Shown one piece after another: positions 10,199 through 22,458 of a DNA stretch of 64,000 nucleotides; position 1 is the first letter of the stretch; every line of letters begins with the position of its first letter. The stretch is from Neckera pumila (taxonomy: Eukaryota > Streptophyta > Bryopsida > Hypnales > Neckeraceae). The DNA lies in assembly GCA_963969595.1 (NCBI GenBank), contig OZ018409.1, positions 16,090,975-16,154,974 on the forward strand, in the 5' to 3' direction. The translations under genes were made by a program, and so were the position numbers. The notes under the pieces were generated by a model that saw only the letters and a list, made by a program, of their open reading frames with translations, did not search any database and was not told the DNA's origin.

Positions 10199-11767
10199 TT
10201 TACCTCTAAAAGCTCTAAGTCCCCTCGAGGGACATTTGGGATTTCGGGCAGATTCGTGTGATCTGAAATTTTGGCCTAATTTTTTGAAATTTTTTTGGAA
10301 GATAGGAAAGCACATTAGCTTTCTAAAAATATAATTTTTTTCAATAGGTGCCTGGGAGCAAAAGTTATGCCACCCAAACTCAAAAAAGCAACTCGCCAGG
10401 CAAAAAAAACAACTGTAAAAAGTTTTTTCTTTTTTTCTTCTCAATGATCATGTTTTTGTCTATATTTGAAGCTTTGATTCATTTATTTGGACTCAAAATG
10501 AGAAAGTTATACACAATCTTCTTTTGGGGGGCAATCTGTCATCTTCTTCAAAACACAACTTATAGAGTTCATTTTTTAATGCAATTTTCAAATATTTTCA
10601 ATTTTTTTTTAAAAGGTTAAGTTTGTTTGCAAGAACAAACCCAACATTGAAATTATGGTGTTTTCATTCCACCAAAGAGCTATTAACCCCAAAATGACCC
10701 TAAAATTTCCTGAGCTTCTAGGAATGTGCTTTAAATTGAACCAAAAACCAAAAATAAAAAAATTTATAAATTGTATCAATTCTTTCTAAATTGTAATTGT
10801 ATAAAATGAAACTAGATATGTTAGAGATCACATTAAAAATTGAAATACAACAACATATCGTAGAGATTTAAAAATTATAATGTTTGATCATGAGGGTGTT
10901 AAAACTATGAAAATGATTTGAAGTCTTTTAACCCTCTTTTCACATGTCAAATCTAAAAACTTGGTCACCAAAGAAATACAAGGTTAAAGGGCCTAACATG
11001 CATAATTCCAATCAATTTATAACTTCTCAAAATTTATTCTACAATTCTTTTAAATAAATTTCTAATGTGACTTTTTCTCAAGATCTAGTATATTTGAGGC
11101 TCATTTTCAAGAGCCCTCAACACTACAAAAAGTCAAGATTGCAATGGACACCTGTGCACAAAATTTTGAATAGAAAATTCATAATCAATCATTTTCAAAA
11201 TCAGATTTTTGAAGCTAAAACTAAACTTCAAAAATAATTTTTCGGAAATATAAATTATTAAAAATAATAATTTGGTAAGGTTTTATTTTAACTTCAAAAA
11301 TTGGTCAAGGACACATTCTGTCCTCAAGGTCATTCTAGGGTTAATGATTTAGTATTTCATTCAACTTTGGACCTAATTCTACTTAACAATTTTTTTATAT
11401 GTGAAAATCAAGTTTTGACATTCTAAAATTTTTTCCTCCAACTCTCAACTCAAATGTTCAACATTAAAAAATTTACCCCAATGGTGTGAAGTGCAAAAAA
11501 AATCTACAAATGGCTGTCAAAGTCATCTGAAATTGCAGGCCCCAATTCAAAAAAACTTCTTTTTCCAACTTCAAATGCTAATATCTTCCAGTCTGTTCGG
11601 TCAAAGTTCATGAAATTCTTATCGCATAATCTAAGACAAGTGAAGTACAAGTGTCTACGGTTAGATTCTAAAAAACAAGTGTTTTTTGGTTTCTTAAATG
11701 CTTGCAGAAGAAATGGCAGTTTTTAGTGATTTTGGAGCCAGAAAATGCCTTGGCCTTTAGGGATTAA
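10199..11767. mobile_element. TTAA-flanked MITE, family alpha, interrupted
   Basis: Family alpha element running from TTAC (10199-10202, probably mutated TTAA) and CTCTAAAAGCTC to GCCTTTAGGGATTAA. After removing the nested family beta element at 10683-11344 it is about 910 bp, close to the 925 bp of the other alpha copies, and it is collinear with 599-1530. Non-coding. Confidence 0.7.
10683..11344. mobile_element. TTAA-flanked MITE, family beta, nested
   Basis: A 662-bp element with ends TTAACCCCAAAATGACC and GGTCATTCTAGGGTTAA, inserted in family alpha element 10199-11767. The uninterrupted alpha copy has AGAGCTATTAATGATTT at about 1096-1112. Here the text reads AGAGCTA-TTAA-[insert]-TTAA-TGATTT, so the empty site is a single TTAA. 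It is homologous to 29416-30051 in inverse orientation. Confidence 0.8.
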
Positions 11768-11913
11768 CAAAGAACAATAAAAGAATGGACATACCAACAT
11801 GACACAAGAGCCACCACAAAGGCGCAATGTTGAGAAAGGCCATAAAGCCTCTTACAGTCGGTTGAGAGAGGTAACGACACTGCATTGTTGCTATGTCGGT
11901 AGAGACAGTCAAC

Positions 11914-12788
11914 CATTACAAAAAATCGCAAGCTTCAAGTGGGCCACTCCAGAGTAGCTGAAAAGACCCCACAATAATACTTAAATTGGATAAAGGAATG
12001 TTTTTTCCCCTATGGTTGTTGACCTTGCACCCGCGACGTCGGATGTGTTAGTGGTTCAATATCCAAGTACAAGGCATTAAATAATCAGGGTTCAGATATT
12101 GTAATGCACCTCAACCTTGATTATTGCATACCTTGTACACTAATCAAGTTTTGGAAAAAAAAAAATACCGAAATTAGTCCAGTGACATCTATTATCAAGA
12201 TCTTTCTTAATGGCAATGTGATAGTCATAATTCTTTGACAATTGGTAAAAATGAAGGGTGAAGAGGTTGTTTATATAGAAGAATTAATTGTCCATGGTGA
12301 AACCCCAAAGAATATGGGATATTTTGAAAAAAATTATTCAACTATGCCTAAATGAAGTCTAAAATTTGACTTTTAACACAATTTCTATTTTTTACTTAAC
12401 TATGAGTGATTGTGCTCTTATTAATTCTAATTTACATATCCCATATGGATTGTTGTACCTACTATTATCCCACTTATATAAATATCTTCCCTTCTCAACT
12501 TCAAATTCACTAAACTATTTGGCTTACAAAGCTAGTTCGAAATCACTAGTGTTTCTAATTTTTTTGACAATTAGCATCGAAATCCACTTCATTTTGGTTA
12601 ACTTGATTGAATTTGATTAATTATCCGATTAATTAGACTTGTATTATAGTCACGTTAGTGAATCTTGACATCCTTCCCGAAATTCACACATTCCGACTAT
12701 TTACTATGGCTACATGCCTACTTTCAAGTAATAGATTGGTCGGGTCACTTTGGAGCGGCCCTCCAGAGGCTTGCAATTTTCTCTAATG
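11914..12788. mobile_element. Non-coding element, CATTAG/CTAATG ends, long variant
   Basis: An 875-bp element from CATTACAAAAAATCGCAAGC to TTGCAATTTTCTCTAATG. It is an inverted, shorter relative of 32654-33912. The two share the GGGCCACTCCAGAG..GACCCCACAATAATAC region and the GGAGCGGCCCTCC motif near one end. No transposase is present. The frame at 12366-12620 is spurious. Confidence 0.6.
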
Positions 12789-13959
12789 AGTTTGTTAATT
12801 TAGACCAAGTGTAATGTTGGTCCCCCACTCTTCTATGCCGTGGCACTTATGGCATGTTAGTATTTGCAGCTATCATGTTCATGCACAAGTCATATTGTTG
12901 GGCTATGTTGGCACTTGGCAGGCTACATTGAAGGTAGCGGGTCACAATGAAAAGCTAACAATTGGACTTCTTGGATATCCTAGAATCACAACTCGGTACA
13001 AAAGAAAAATGATACAAGAAGATGGCATGCAAACTATGTTTTTGGTTGGGCTGGCCTAGGATTTACCATCCTAAAGTACATAGTGGGAGGTGATATCACT
13101 TCCGAGTTTAGTAACCACCTTGCATGGCTTATATATTGATCAATAGTGACAATGCTCTTAGAGATAGATATTAATTTGGGGAGGTTAGACAAGATCTACA
13201 AATAATTGGTCTTGCAACTTTTATACTTCAGTTGGAGTTTGTGTCATCAAAGCACTTTGGAGTAGTTGGGCCAAATATAGACATAGATTGATCCTAATAG
13301 ATTTGCAACATCTAAAGTCACATGCATTATTTATAGATAATTTGCTCTTGTTTGAAATTTTGTTATTTAATTGAATTTTTTCTGAGTTAGTCTTGTTCAA
13401 ATAGAAGTTTTTATTTGTTAATTTGGATTTTTAATTACAAGAATCACTTTTGGGCACATGCAACCGTGAAGGGCTGAAAGTCTGAAACATTTTAATCCGT
13501 AAATGACAGACCCATGACCATAAGTGTATATCACAATGACAAACATCATGGTGTAAATTCAATTTCTGTGTCATTCTATAATTAGAAAATAATAGACATT
13601 GAAAATACATCCAATGTTCAAATTGCAATAAAATTTGCAACATTAAGAATTTTTTCAAAATTCAAATTGGAGTAGAAACTAGAGTAGATGGCCTCCATTT
13701 TGTTAGTTTGACTCAAACTCAAAAAATATCATTTTTGTGGAGAAATTTCAGATTTAAAGCAAGGAGCAACAAGTTCTCAAATATTCTAAAATAGCATATT
13801 TTGTGATCCATGTTTTTTAATAGCTTCTCTTTTCCGTGAAGACAAAAATTGGAAAGAATACAAACTCAATTGGATACTCTTCATAACCCAATGTGAAAGG
13901 TCAACAAGAAAAAGGAGGATGAAAGAATGCTTTTGAACCTTCTTGGCTCAAAAGTATTG

Positions 13960-14008
13960 TAATCGGAACGCCACGGAATGGCGTCCGCGACGTTCCAGGG
14001 TTAAAACT
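13960..14008. repeat. GC-rich inverted repeat
   Basis: A short GC-rich palindromic stretch in otherwise AT-rich sequence. ACGCCA and TGGCGT surround CGGAA, inside a larger GGAACG..CGTTCC pair. It lies immediately upstream of the segment shared with 50.7 kb. Function unknown. Confidence 0.4.
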
Positions 14009-14104
14009 TCCACGCAGTGAAGAGTGGACCCACTGCTCAAAGTACAGCCCTGATTACAAGGTACTGTTAACTGTACAATACATCAAATTTGTTCTTAGTT
14101 TGAT

Positions 14105-14450
14105 TATTACAAACTGATGCCTCCAGTTCCTTTTAGGATAATACCAGCTCCCTCGCCTCTAGTTCGAGACTGCGAGTTTGGATCGACAAAGAGGAAGAGA
14201 TCGATCACATTTAATTTTCCTGGCAGGTTCCGGAAGTCGACTGGGTCAATTAAGTCAAATTGAAGCCGTTGGAATGTGGAAAATCCACCGGAAATGACGA
14301 AGCCAATTGCAAGTAAGTTAACAGGCAGTTCTCGTAGACACTGCGAGGAAAGAGCTAGTCGGTGACTGTCTGTGATGGACGGAAACAGTGAGGACTCCAC
14401 TTTGAAAAGGGAAACCTTGCAATGAAATTCCGTTTCATTTGTTTCCAAAA
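14105..14450 (-). pseudogene. Unrecognised coding-like fragment, duplicated at 50.7 kb
   Basis: On the minus strand an open frame of 133 codons ends at 14107. It has a mixed, protein-like composition over its last 80 residues (for example SGGFSTFQRLQFDLIDPVDF). A degenerate copy lies at about 50690-50930, where the same frame is broken. I do not recognise the family. It may be the 3' end of a dispersed gene or element. The overlapping plus-strand frame at 14422-14871 is equally unrecognised. Confidence 0.3.
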
Positions 14451-14978
14451 AGAAAAAGAAAAAGGGCTTGTACTGTACCCTCAAGTACTCCTTCCTCTTT
14501 GTAACCAATCATCTCAGTACAGTCGATCAATGCAAGAAAAAATCTCATCCATCTTGACCAGAGACTTTGTAGAGGCATACAGTAACCCGGAAGAGGGGAT
14601 TACCGGTCCATTATGGTATCAGAACTCGACAGAAACGCAATGTCGCTTCAGTTGCGATTGGCAACTGAAGCTTGAACTTAACAACAGATACTCACAACAG
14701 AAGGGTCAGCGATTCACTGTACCGTACTGCACAGGAAGAAGAGTGATCGATCAAAACAAGGAGCAGGGAGCTGCTGCTCCAACAACAATCTGGACAAGTT
14801 TGATGTTTGTTTCGAGAATTGTCAAGCAAACTAGTTTTCTCTTGCAAGTTAAGAAACTGACTCGAGTTTGAAGAAGGAATTTGGAAGGGGCTGGCCACTG
14901 TTTTTCTGTATCCTGCAAATGGGGATGCTTGGGTTTTGTTCAAGTCATCCAATTAGGGGCTTCAGAGTCGGTAGATGG

Positions 14979-14996
14979 TGGGGAGGGGGGAGGGGT
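14979..14996 (+). other. G-quadruplex-type G tract
   Basis: Four or more G runs separated by single A bases (GGGGAGGGGGGAGGGG). By sequence this fits the G-quadruplex consensus. No function is implied by context. Confidence 0.5.
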
Positions 14997-15012
14997 TGAA
15001 ATTCAAGTTTGG

Positions 15013-15220
15013 CAATAGAGAAAAATTCAGCCCTTTGGAGGGCCATCCAAAGTTGACATGTCACGCTACTTTTTGCATGGTCTGTCAACTTTGAAAAATG
15101 CTCTTGGTGAACATTCAGAGTCTCTGACTGCTAGCCGGAGCAGTCAAGTTTCACAGATTTTTTCTTTTTAAAAAAAATTAAATTAATTTTTTTGTAAAGA
15201 TTCTTTTAAGATTAAAATAC

Positions 15221-15268
<48 letters not shown>

Positions 15269-15448
15269 TTTTTAATTTTTTTTAATAATTTTTTAATCGG
15301 AATTTTGGGTTCCTGCGCCACTACCGTTGCAATTTCAACAAGGCGGAAATAGGGGGAAAACGAATTTTTGAGCAAAAAAAAAGTAAACTTCAAGATACCT
15401 CGGAGGACTGTAGAGCAGCCCTCCAAAGGCCTGAAATTTTCTCTAATG
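15013..15448. mobile_element. MITE, CATTAGAGAAAATT family
   Basis: A 436-bp element with ends CAATAGAGAAAAATTCAG and CTGAAATTTTCTCTAATG. It is collinear with 30606-30971, sharing for instance GTTGACATG..GCATGG and the GGAG..CTCC subterminal motifs. It contains an (AT)n run at about 15222-15264 that expands its length. The frame at 15265-15459 is spurious. Confidence 0.7.
15222..15264. repeat. (AT)n microsatellite
   Basis: About 21 uninterrupted AT units inside the MITE at 15013-15448. The equivalent place in 30606-30971 has only a short A/T-rich run, so the expansion is specific to this copy. Confidence 0.9.
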
Positions 15449-15464
15449 CAATTCAACATTTTCT

Positions 15465-15603
15465 ACATTTGATTTTCTTTTAATTTGGTCTTCATTTAAC
15501 TTTTGGATCTTTCTAAATTGATATAGTTTTTATTAAAAGCCGTCCTCTAAGCCGTTTTAATGCCAATGATCCTTGCATATAATACATGAGTTACGTACCT
15601 GGG
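15465..15603. repeat. Solo right end of the P-like transposon family
   Basis: This 140-bp stretch matches the last 135 bp of the element at 54299-63137. Both contain the AAAAGCCGTCCTCTAAGC motif and end in G-AGTT-x-CGTACCT-x-GG. No corresponding left end or target duplication was found nearby, so this is a fragment or a solo end. It shows that the family is present in more than one copy. Confidence 0.65.
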
Positions 15604-17465
15604 TGAAATATTACCAATTTAACAAAATTGACATTTTCTACTTCTGACAATGATTACTCAATTACTCAATAAGACAATTATTTGTAGAGTTTAGGTGAAT
15701 GACCACCAATTTCTTATCATTTCAATTCTTTGATCACCACAAGTGGGCACCTCGGGTAGTGGGAATGTGGCATCTGAAGGGTCGGCTTAAGAAGAGTTTG
15801 AGTTCACATTGTTTTCCACTTAGTTCTCTTGTTTACGATGAATGAATCACCACTGGCTGTATTTGAAAACAAGAACATTCAAATACCTTCTAATATCTGA
15901 CCCTCAGTCTGTACAATGGCATTCTGATATATCATATATCCTGCACTCTTACCACACTATGATCGACTGTAGCAGTCTCACAAGCAGTCATATTAATTGA
16001 ATAAGGGGATTAGAGTGTCTTGTAGCCAGGTTGATGATGTCCTGTGCGTACATTTTGTTTGCAATGAATTTTCTTTCATATGTGTCTAAAAATTATTTGA
16101 ATAAAAAATGCCTATATAGCGAATATATACTCGTCGAATTGACTTTAAAAACCGTTGAAGTGTGAAAGTTTCATTTTAATAAAGTCAGCGAGCGTTGGTA
16201 TGAGCAAATTGTGTTATTCGGAGTATATTTTAGTGAATGATGTCGTGATTCATTTACTAGCAAAGCTCGCACGTAAATCAAGGAATACAAGGTGATAACA
16301 GTGAGCATTACCTACTCCCCAACTCACTGCCCGTGATGGCTGACGTGACCATGCAGTACAGACTACTGAGCAATGCACAATCTCATCCTTGCGCAACCCT
16401 TTATATTGAACGACCGCGTGCTCAAATTTGTGACTTTCCTTAATTGATTGTTTGAAAAGGTGAATGTCAATTGAATAGATTTTATTTGACTACGCTTTTA
16501 TTTTCTTGACGTTTGTGTCCAGTAGCAACGTTTCCATCTTCAGAGTCAAAGTTGTCTGCAGTGCAGACCCCAAACTTTTCTTCAAAAAAATCCACCAAAC
16601 AGCTGCCGGCTACCCGTAATGTTCACGTCCGTTTCAAAGGGAGATCATTATCCTTGTTTTTCTTACTGAAATAGTACTATAGAAGTTTCCCAGATGATGT
16701 TGCTCTGTTTAGTAAGGGGGAAACAGGTAAAATCAGTGCACAAATTTTTTTCCTCTTGGCAACACTCTTGGCAAATATACTGTGAACAGGGCATGGCAAT
16801 CCGGATACCGGTGACAATCTCCCATTGCATGCACAAACAGTCAAGGAGAAGATGAAATGTATCTTTTGAAAAGTGAGGAGATAAAGTGTTGTTGCGAGGT
16901 GTTTGCTAGGTCTTAGTCTATATTATCAGTTCCACTAATTTAGTTGCCGCATATCAGGCGCCCAAAAAATTCATTTGGTGATTTGGGTGCACAATGCTCT
17001 CTGTAAACTAGGATAGTTATAGATTTACATTTCACTCTGCGCAATTTGGAAAGGTGCCAAAGCTACTAGTGGAATTCCAAATACATACCACCAATTTAAC
17101 AGAATTGATAATGTGTGTGTTTGGCTTGATTCTCCAGTTTAAACCATCTGTCATTTGTAACAGGCGTTGGTGACGAGATCGAATCATGGTCATGGGCCGC
17201 AGGGTGACTGCCAGTTTGAGAAATTGACTTCAGATGACTCCTATGTGGCTAAGTTGGACCAAAGTTATGTCTACTTTCAGTAAAATCACTAACTTTAATG
17301 ATTAAGTTATGTCTACCAACCTAAAAACGTCTTGAAAGTTTTTGTCTTGCTGAACTTCTCCATTAATAGGTAACAAGCCAGCAAGTACTGACAGACAAAA
17401 TTCCCCCAAGTAACTATCTAGCTGACGTCTAATTTTGGTGGTAATGCTTTCATGGTCATGTATAA
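15604..17465. other. No recognised gene (15.6-17.5 kb)
   Basis: About 1.9 kb with higher sequence complexity than the repeats around it. I found no convincing open frame, RNA gene or terminal repeat. It may be old intergenic sequence. Confidence 0.5.
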
Positions 17466-17779
17466 GGGCCTCTTCACACTATGGCCGTCCAAGTCAAGAG
17501 GTCGTGGGATTGAGAGTCCAAACTTTTGGTGAGAGTCCAAAGAAATGAGCAATAAATGATAGTTTTTGGAGCCTTTGGCCGGCCATAGTGTGAAGCCTTC
17601 AAAGGCCAAGCCCAAAGTCCAAACCCATGGCAATGAACTCCCATGGCCTCTCAACTTGGACGGCCATAGTGTGAAGCCTTCAAAGTCCAAACCCATAGCA
17701 TTTGTATGGCTTGTATCCATCTCTCTTTACATAAATAACCCATGTAATTTCTGAAATTTTAATCTCACCTTCTCTAATC

Positions 17780-19243
17780 ATGGAGTCTAGAAAGGAACGC
17801 ATTCTTGTTTTGCTTTCGGTTTTCTTGGTCATAAAGTATGTCATTGTGGGCATTTTGGCATTGCAAAAAGTTGCAATTTTTGAACAAAATGCCCAAATGA
17901 TGATGATGGCAGTTTTTATTGTCCAAAGACAGAGGGTGAATTCTCAAAGGAAATGTTGGCAATTTCCAAGATATGGAGGTTTTTTGGAGCATACACTTTT
18001 GGGGACATTTTCAGATGGTGATTTTCGGAAGTGGATGAAAGTGAATAAATCTACATTTCAATATCTATATACTCTTTTGGGGCCTGTTTTGCAAAAGAAG
18101 GATACACATTTCAGAGAAAGTATTAGTGTGGAGCGGAGGATTGCAATAACTCTTTCTCGATTAGCAATAGGTAGTTCTTTGCAAATGATTGGTGATTTAT
18201 TTGGTGTGGGATTGAGTACAACATCTATTATTGTGAGGGATTGTTGTGAAGCTATTAGGCTTCATTTGAGACCATTAGTTTTTTAAAAACCAACTCTTGC
18301 TTCAATGAAACAAATAGCAAAGGGTTTTGAGGCACTACATGGTATTCCGCTTATTCTAGGGGCAATAGATGGTAGCCACATCCCTATTACAGCAGCATCT
18401 CATGACCCTGTAGCATACTATTGCCGAAAGGGATATTATTCATGTTTACTACAAGGGGTTGTTGATGCCGATTGCAAATTTTGGGACTATGATTTTGGAT
18501 GGGCTAGACGAATTCATGATTGGGCCTTATTTCAGAAATCTGAAATTGGGAAGAAGACTATAAGAGGTGCATTTTTACATTACAAATTCATTGGTGATGT
18601 TGCAAATCCTATGAGGCCGTGGTTTTACTCACCATTCAAGGGAGAAAGAGAAGGATTGTCTAGAAGAAAAGCACATTGGAATTTTATCCAATCGAGCACT
18701 TGTATGGCTATGGAAAGAGCCTTTGGAATTCTAAAAGGAAGATGGCGCATATTACTGAGAAGAATTGACATGCCACTCCAAAATGTGCTTGATATTATTA
18801 CAGCATCTCTATGTCTGCACAATTTGTGCATTCTAGAGAATGATGAATTCTCCATGGATTGGGTTAAAGAAGCAGAGAAAGAGCTACAAATTGAAGTCAA
18901 TTCAAAATTCGGAAAAATGCAAAGAACAGATATGTTTCACTCTCTCGAATCATCATTGAGGGAAATGAAGGAATTCCAGAAAAAAAATCCACAAACCAAG
19001 GAAACTCGATTCATAGAATTTGGAGAAGAAGAAGAAATCAAGAATGTGGAAAATCCTGCACGTGAAGAAACAAAGATAGAGCGACAAGAGAAAATGAAGA
19101 AAATGTTGGCTGATTCAAGTCGAGTTCATCTATTACTAGCCGAGACCTTTTACAAAGATCATTTGGCTAGAAATTCAGACATTCAGTTTGAAAATTGTAT
19201 TTCAGATGACGATGATGATGATCGTAGCATAGATGAAGAGTAG
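17780..19243 (+). pseudogene. PIF/Harbinger DDE transposase, one nonsense codon
   Basis: A nearly intact transposase of about 487 codons. An N-terminal helix-turn-helix region lies around ERRIAITLSRLAIGSSLQMI. The RNase-H-like core has the first Asp in AIDGSHI, the second in RRIHDWALF and the catalytic Glu in MERAFGILKGRWR, followed by SLCLHNLC. GDVANPMRPWFYSPFKG is the usual motif between the second and third acidic residues. A single in-frame TAA at 18284-18286 splits it; the frame continues unchanged into KPTLASMKQ on the other side. An acidic tail (DDDDDD) ends the protein. In this family the enzyme cuts the TIRs and inserts at TWA-type 3-bp targets, working with the Myb-like partner. One nonsense base is the only visible lesion. 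Confidence 0.9.
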
Positions 19244-19249
19244 CATACT

Positions 19250-20475
19250 CTAGAGCTTATTGATCAAACGATCAAATTGGTAGTCTACTCTTTCTAGCAG
19301 CTCATTTGTTCTCTCAAAGTTTTTCATCAAACCTGTGCTACTTTCTGCCATTTTCTCAAAGATATGAATGGCTCTGTCATGAAAATTTTGTTTACCTTTT
19401 GATGGTGGTGTAGAAATGGTTGTTGAAGTTGATGCACTCTCCACATCCGGGATTGAATTGGTCTGGCTTTGTACATTATCTGTGGTTGTAGCCAAAACAT
19501 GCTTCATCACTTGCCTAGCTTGGTAATACCACTCGTCCATAGCATCATAGAATTTGCTCTCTTGCCGATTATTGCCAAAAATACCATTGGCCATTTTGTC
19601 TTCTTTGTAAGCATCATAAATGGACTTGAATTTCTTACGGCATGCCACAGCAGTGCGATTGAAATTTGGTAGCATGACAACCATTCTAGCATGAAGCCTC
19701 ATGCACGTGTCAATTCTTGGAAGCAAAAGGTTAAAAAAACATGAAGAAATAGTCAAAAATGGCATTGAAAGAACAGTCACAACACATGCTCTCACTGTGA
19801 AACAAGGACTACAAGGGCTTTGTGAGGTATAAATGAAAGATGAAGGTGGCATTCATCATGGAAAAGAAGTAGGTGGAAGGTTTGGCCACATCATGTAAGA
19901 TCTCTCCATTGTCATGGTGGAGACTAGGTTTCAAACCCCAACGACGGCATTGCATTTGCACACGCAATGGAGGGAAAGGGGGGCCTGGAAGTTGGGCACG
20001 GGCGTGCAGCAAAGGCAAAGGCAAAGGCCTTTAGGCCTTTAAGCCCCTAATTGGCCCCAATCCTCAATCCAAATTCTTTTGTTGAAAAATTAAAATTAGG
20101 GTAGAACGGTAACATACCTTGTTTTTTGTCGTTTCGGATGAATTCAGGCTCCATCTCTCCCTTCAACGCAATCAATTGAAAGACTTGTGAATCCTCCCAC
20201 TTGTGAGCCGCTTCTTCTCCTTCGGCTTCTCTTTCAATTTTTACTACTGCCTTTTTCTTGGCAGTTGCTTTCTTCTTTGGGACAGCCTTTTGCTTAGGAG
20301 CAACTCTCTTTTTGGAAGATCCTATAATCTCACAATCTCCTCCCTCAACAACCCTCTCTTCTACCCTTTCAACATTTGTCTCTTGACTCTCTTCTACTCC
20401 TTTCTCTGTAATTTGAGTTGAGTAGGGTTGAAATGCTCCATAAGAAGTTGGGGTCAAAAAAATTTCGCTCCCCAT
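19250..20475 (-). pseudogene. Harbinger Myb/SANT-like DNA-binding protein
   Basis: Minus-strand partner gene converging on the transposase, with only 6 bp between the two stop codons. Exon 1 runs from ATG 20475 to about 20118. It encodes a Lys/Glu-rich linker (KKKATAKKKAVVK) followed by the first helix of a trihelix/Myb domain (KWEDSQVFQLI). Exon 2, from about 19715 to 19250, supplies the rest (RTAVACRKKFKSIYDAYKED) and a C-terminal region with a leucine-rich end. The intron has a GTATGTT donor at 20117. Joining to the obvious CCAAG acceptor at 19717-19716 leaves the frame off by one, so either another acceptor is used or this copy is broken. In PIF/Harbinger systems this protein binds the element ends. 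Confidence 0.75.
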
Positions 20476-20807
20476 AAAAGTCGGCTGGCTACAAAAGAAG
20501 GGATTTCAAGAAAAACTGTCCATCTTCTTTATTTGCAAAAAAATGAAAGAGACAACAAACAAAAAAGAGCTGCAAAAAAAATTAGAGCGGCTTCTACCAA
20601 GACACACGAGAGAGAAATATACTTTTCTAGTCACCTCTTGACAGAGTACTTTCTAACATTTCAAGTCAAATAAGTCTTACTACAGGTCATACAAAGTAAT
20701 AGTTTCTGCTTATCCGCAAAGAATCTTTAGCGACTATACTTTTGAAGCATCGATGTGATCATACATTACTTATTCAAGCAATACTGTATACTACCAATGC
20801 TGGTCCG

Positions 20808-20822
20808 GGAGGGTGGGTGGGC
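20808..20822 (+). other. G-quadruplex motif, copy 1
   Basis: GGGAGGGTGGGTGGG: four G triplets with single-base loops, followed by CACCC. Nearly the same string recurs at 23840-23852 and 24082-24096 in the same interval of the Harbinger element, and a weaker relative lies near 48703. Confidence 0.7.
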
Positions 20823-21640
20823 ACCCGATCCTTCTCATTCAAGCAATATCAATTCAGATTACCACCGATTCTAACATTACAATACAGCTATAAATATCAT
20901 CCATAATGCATGACTACCATTGTATGGAGTTTATCATTTCCATTTTAGGAAGTGAGCGCTTCAATCAAGGAATAATTCTTGAACTCATTAGTAAGACAAC
21001 TCCTCAGTTTAGAAATTATATTTATGCAGCAGCTTCCCGCTGCAGATGCAAGCGTTGCAAGATTCGTTTTTCATATTCCTGAGATTACATACGTTTCTTC
21101 CAGTGATTAGCAAGTTCATATGGCTCCACGTTAGGAGGACTACCGAGGTCAAATTACAGTACTGATTACGCAACGCAGGATTCTAAGAGTCCAGTAGTAG
21201 AGACGGCTTGTTATGCTACTCCTAGTTATGATTCTCCCCACGGAAGTAATGCTGATATTCTGGAGGGGTCAACCGAAGGATGGGCAACGGAAGTAGCCAC
21301 ACTTTTCGACTCGTTCATGCCTGAACTCGCTCACATATGAACTCGCTCCAGTTCACGAGCAGAAGAATCTCAAACGTCCCGAGTAACTTTATCACATTAC
21401 ATTAGTGCATGTAGTCTCTCACGTTGAATTATACTGATATGAAACCAGCATAAGGCATCCTACGCAGATCATCTTAAATACGTAAAAGACTTGATATCAC
21501 GATTCCAACTCAGTACTACATCTAAGCATTTTGGAACTCTCCATCAATTACAAGCTTAACATAAAAATTGATCCCTAATGCGGAACAATCTTTGAGCTGA
21601 GAAATTCGTTCGGAATGAAATTGATCTTGCACACAATAAG

Positions 21641-22144
21641 ATGTGCTCAAATCTTGAGGAGACACGCCTCACCTGCACCCATGGCAACAAAAACGAACCC
21701 CAAGTTAGTTTCTTGCCGTATGCAAGGTGTCTACAGCGGTCTCCAAGTTGTTATCCTATCCAAGATCTGGTCACATATACAAGTACGCACATGATGAATT
21801 CAGGCAAGAACCCAGCAAGAACAACAAATCAACAAGTCCTCCTACAATTGATCAAATCTCTTTTCAAAAACTCCGAACACAACCTGACTAGTCATCTCGA
21901 TGTCCATGGCAAAGGAATTGTGTCAAGGCACCGCTATATGCGCTTGGACACAGGAACGCTCCAAGAATCAACAAGCAACAGTACCACGCTACTGTACAGA
22001 AAGACTACGTCAGGGACGGACACCCCCACAATGGCCTGCATGCGGTATGATTCCTACAGTGACGAGCTGATAGTAACATGTAGTGCAATGAGAGATGGCC
22101 ATGTGGGTCTCAATCATGTATTGTTGGGATTAATTGATATCTAG
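21641..22144 (+). other. Unrecognised coding-like segment (167 codons)
   Basis: Open frame of 167 codons with no family I recognise. Its first part (ACGCCTCACCTGCACCCATG) is repeated at about 24427-24446 and again, degenerate, at about 49003-49023. It is therefore part of a dispersed repeat that exists outside the Harbinger element. On the minus strand the same stretch contains GCAG-GTGAGG, which looks like a splice donor, so the true coding strand is uncertain. Confidence 0.25.
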
Positions 22145-22399
22145 ATTTACGAAACCAATATGCATACTTACCCGTGTGGGAATCATAACTTATTGGTCGG
22201 GTATGTACTGTAACAGGTTGCACATTTTGCAGCTTGTGATTTAGGGATGTTTTTCTCCAAAAACTCCTTTGCTTAGTTAACTCGTAGCTCAAAAATGGCC
22301 TTGTAACTTTTGCAAAGAAAATTTTATATCCAATGTTGACATGTTTGTAATCCCATAGCTTATGTATTCTGATACCAAGTTATTTTGCATCGCATTACA

Positions 22400-22405
22400 A
22401 AACTT

Positions 22406-22458
<53 letters not shown>

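Noticed and set aside
19925..19945. GGTTTCAAACCCC as a tRNA-type B box (SINE or tRNA gene)
   Set aside because: No A box at the right distance and no cloverleaf; the text lies in the intron region of the Harbinger Myb-like gene and its deletion derivative.
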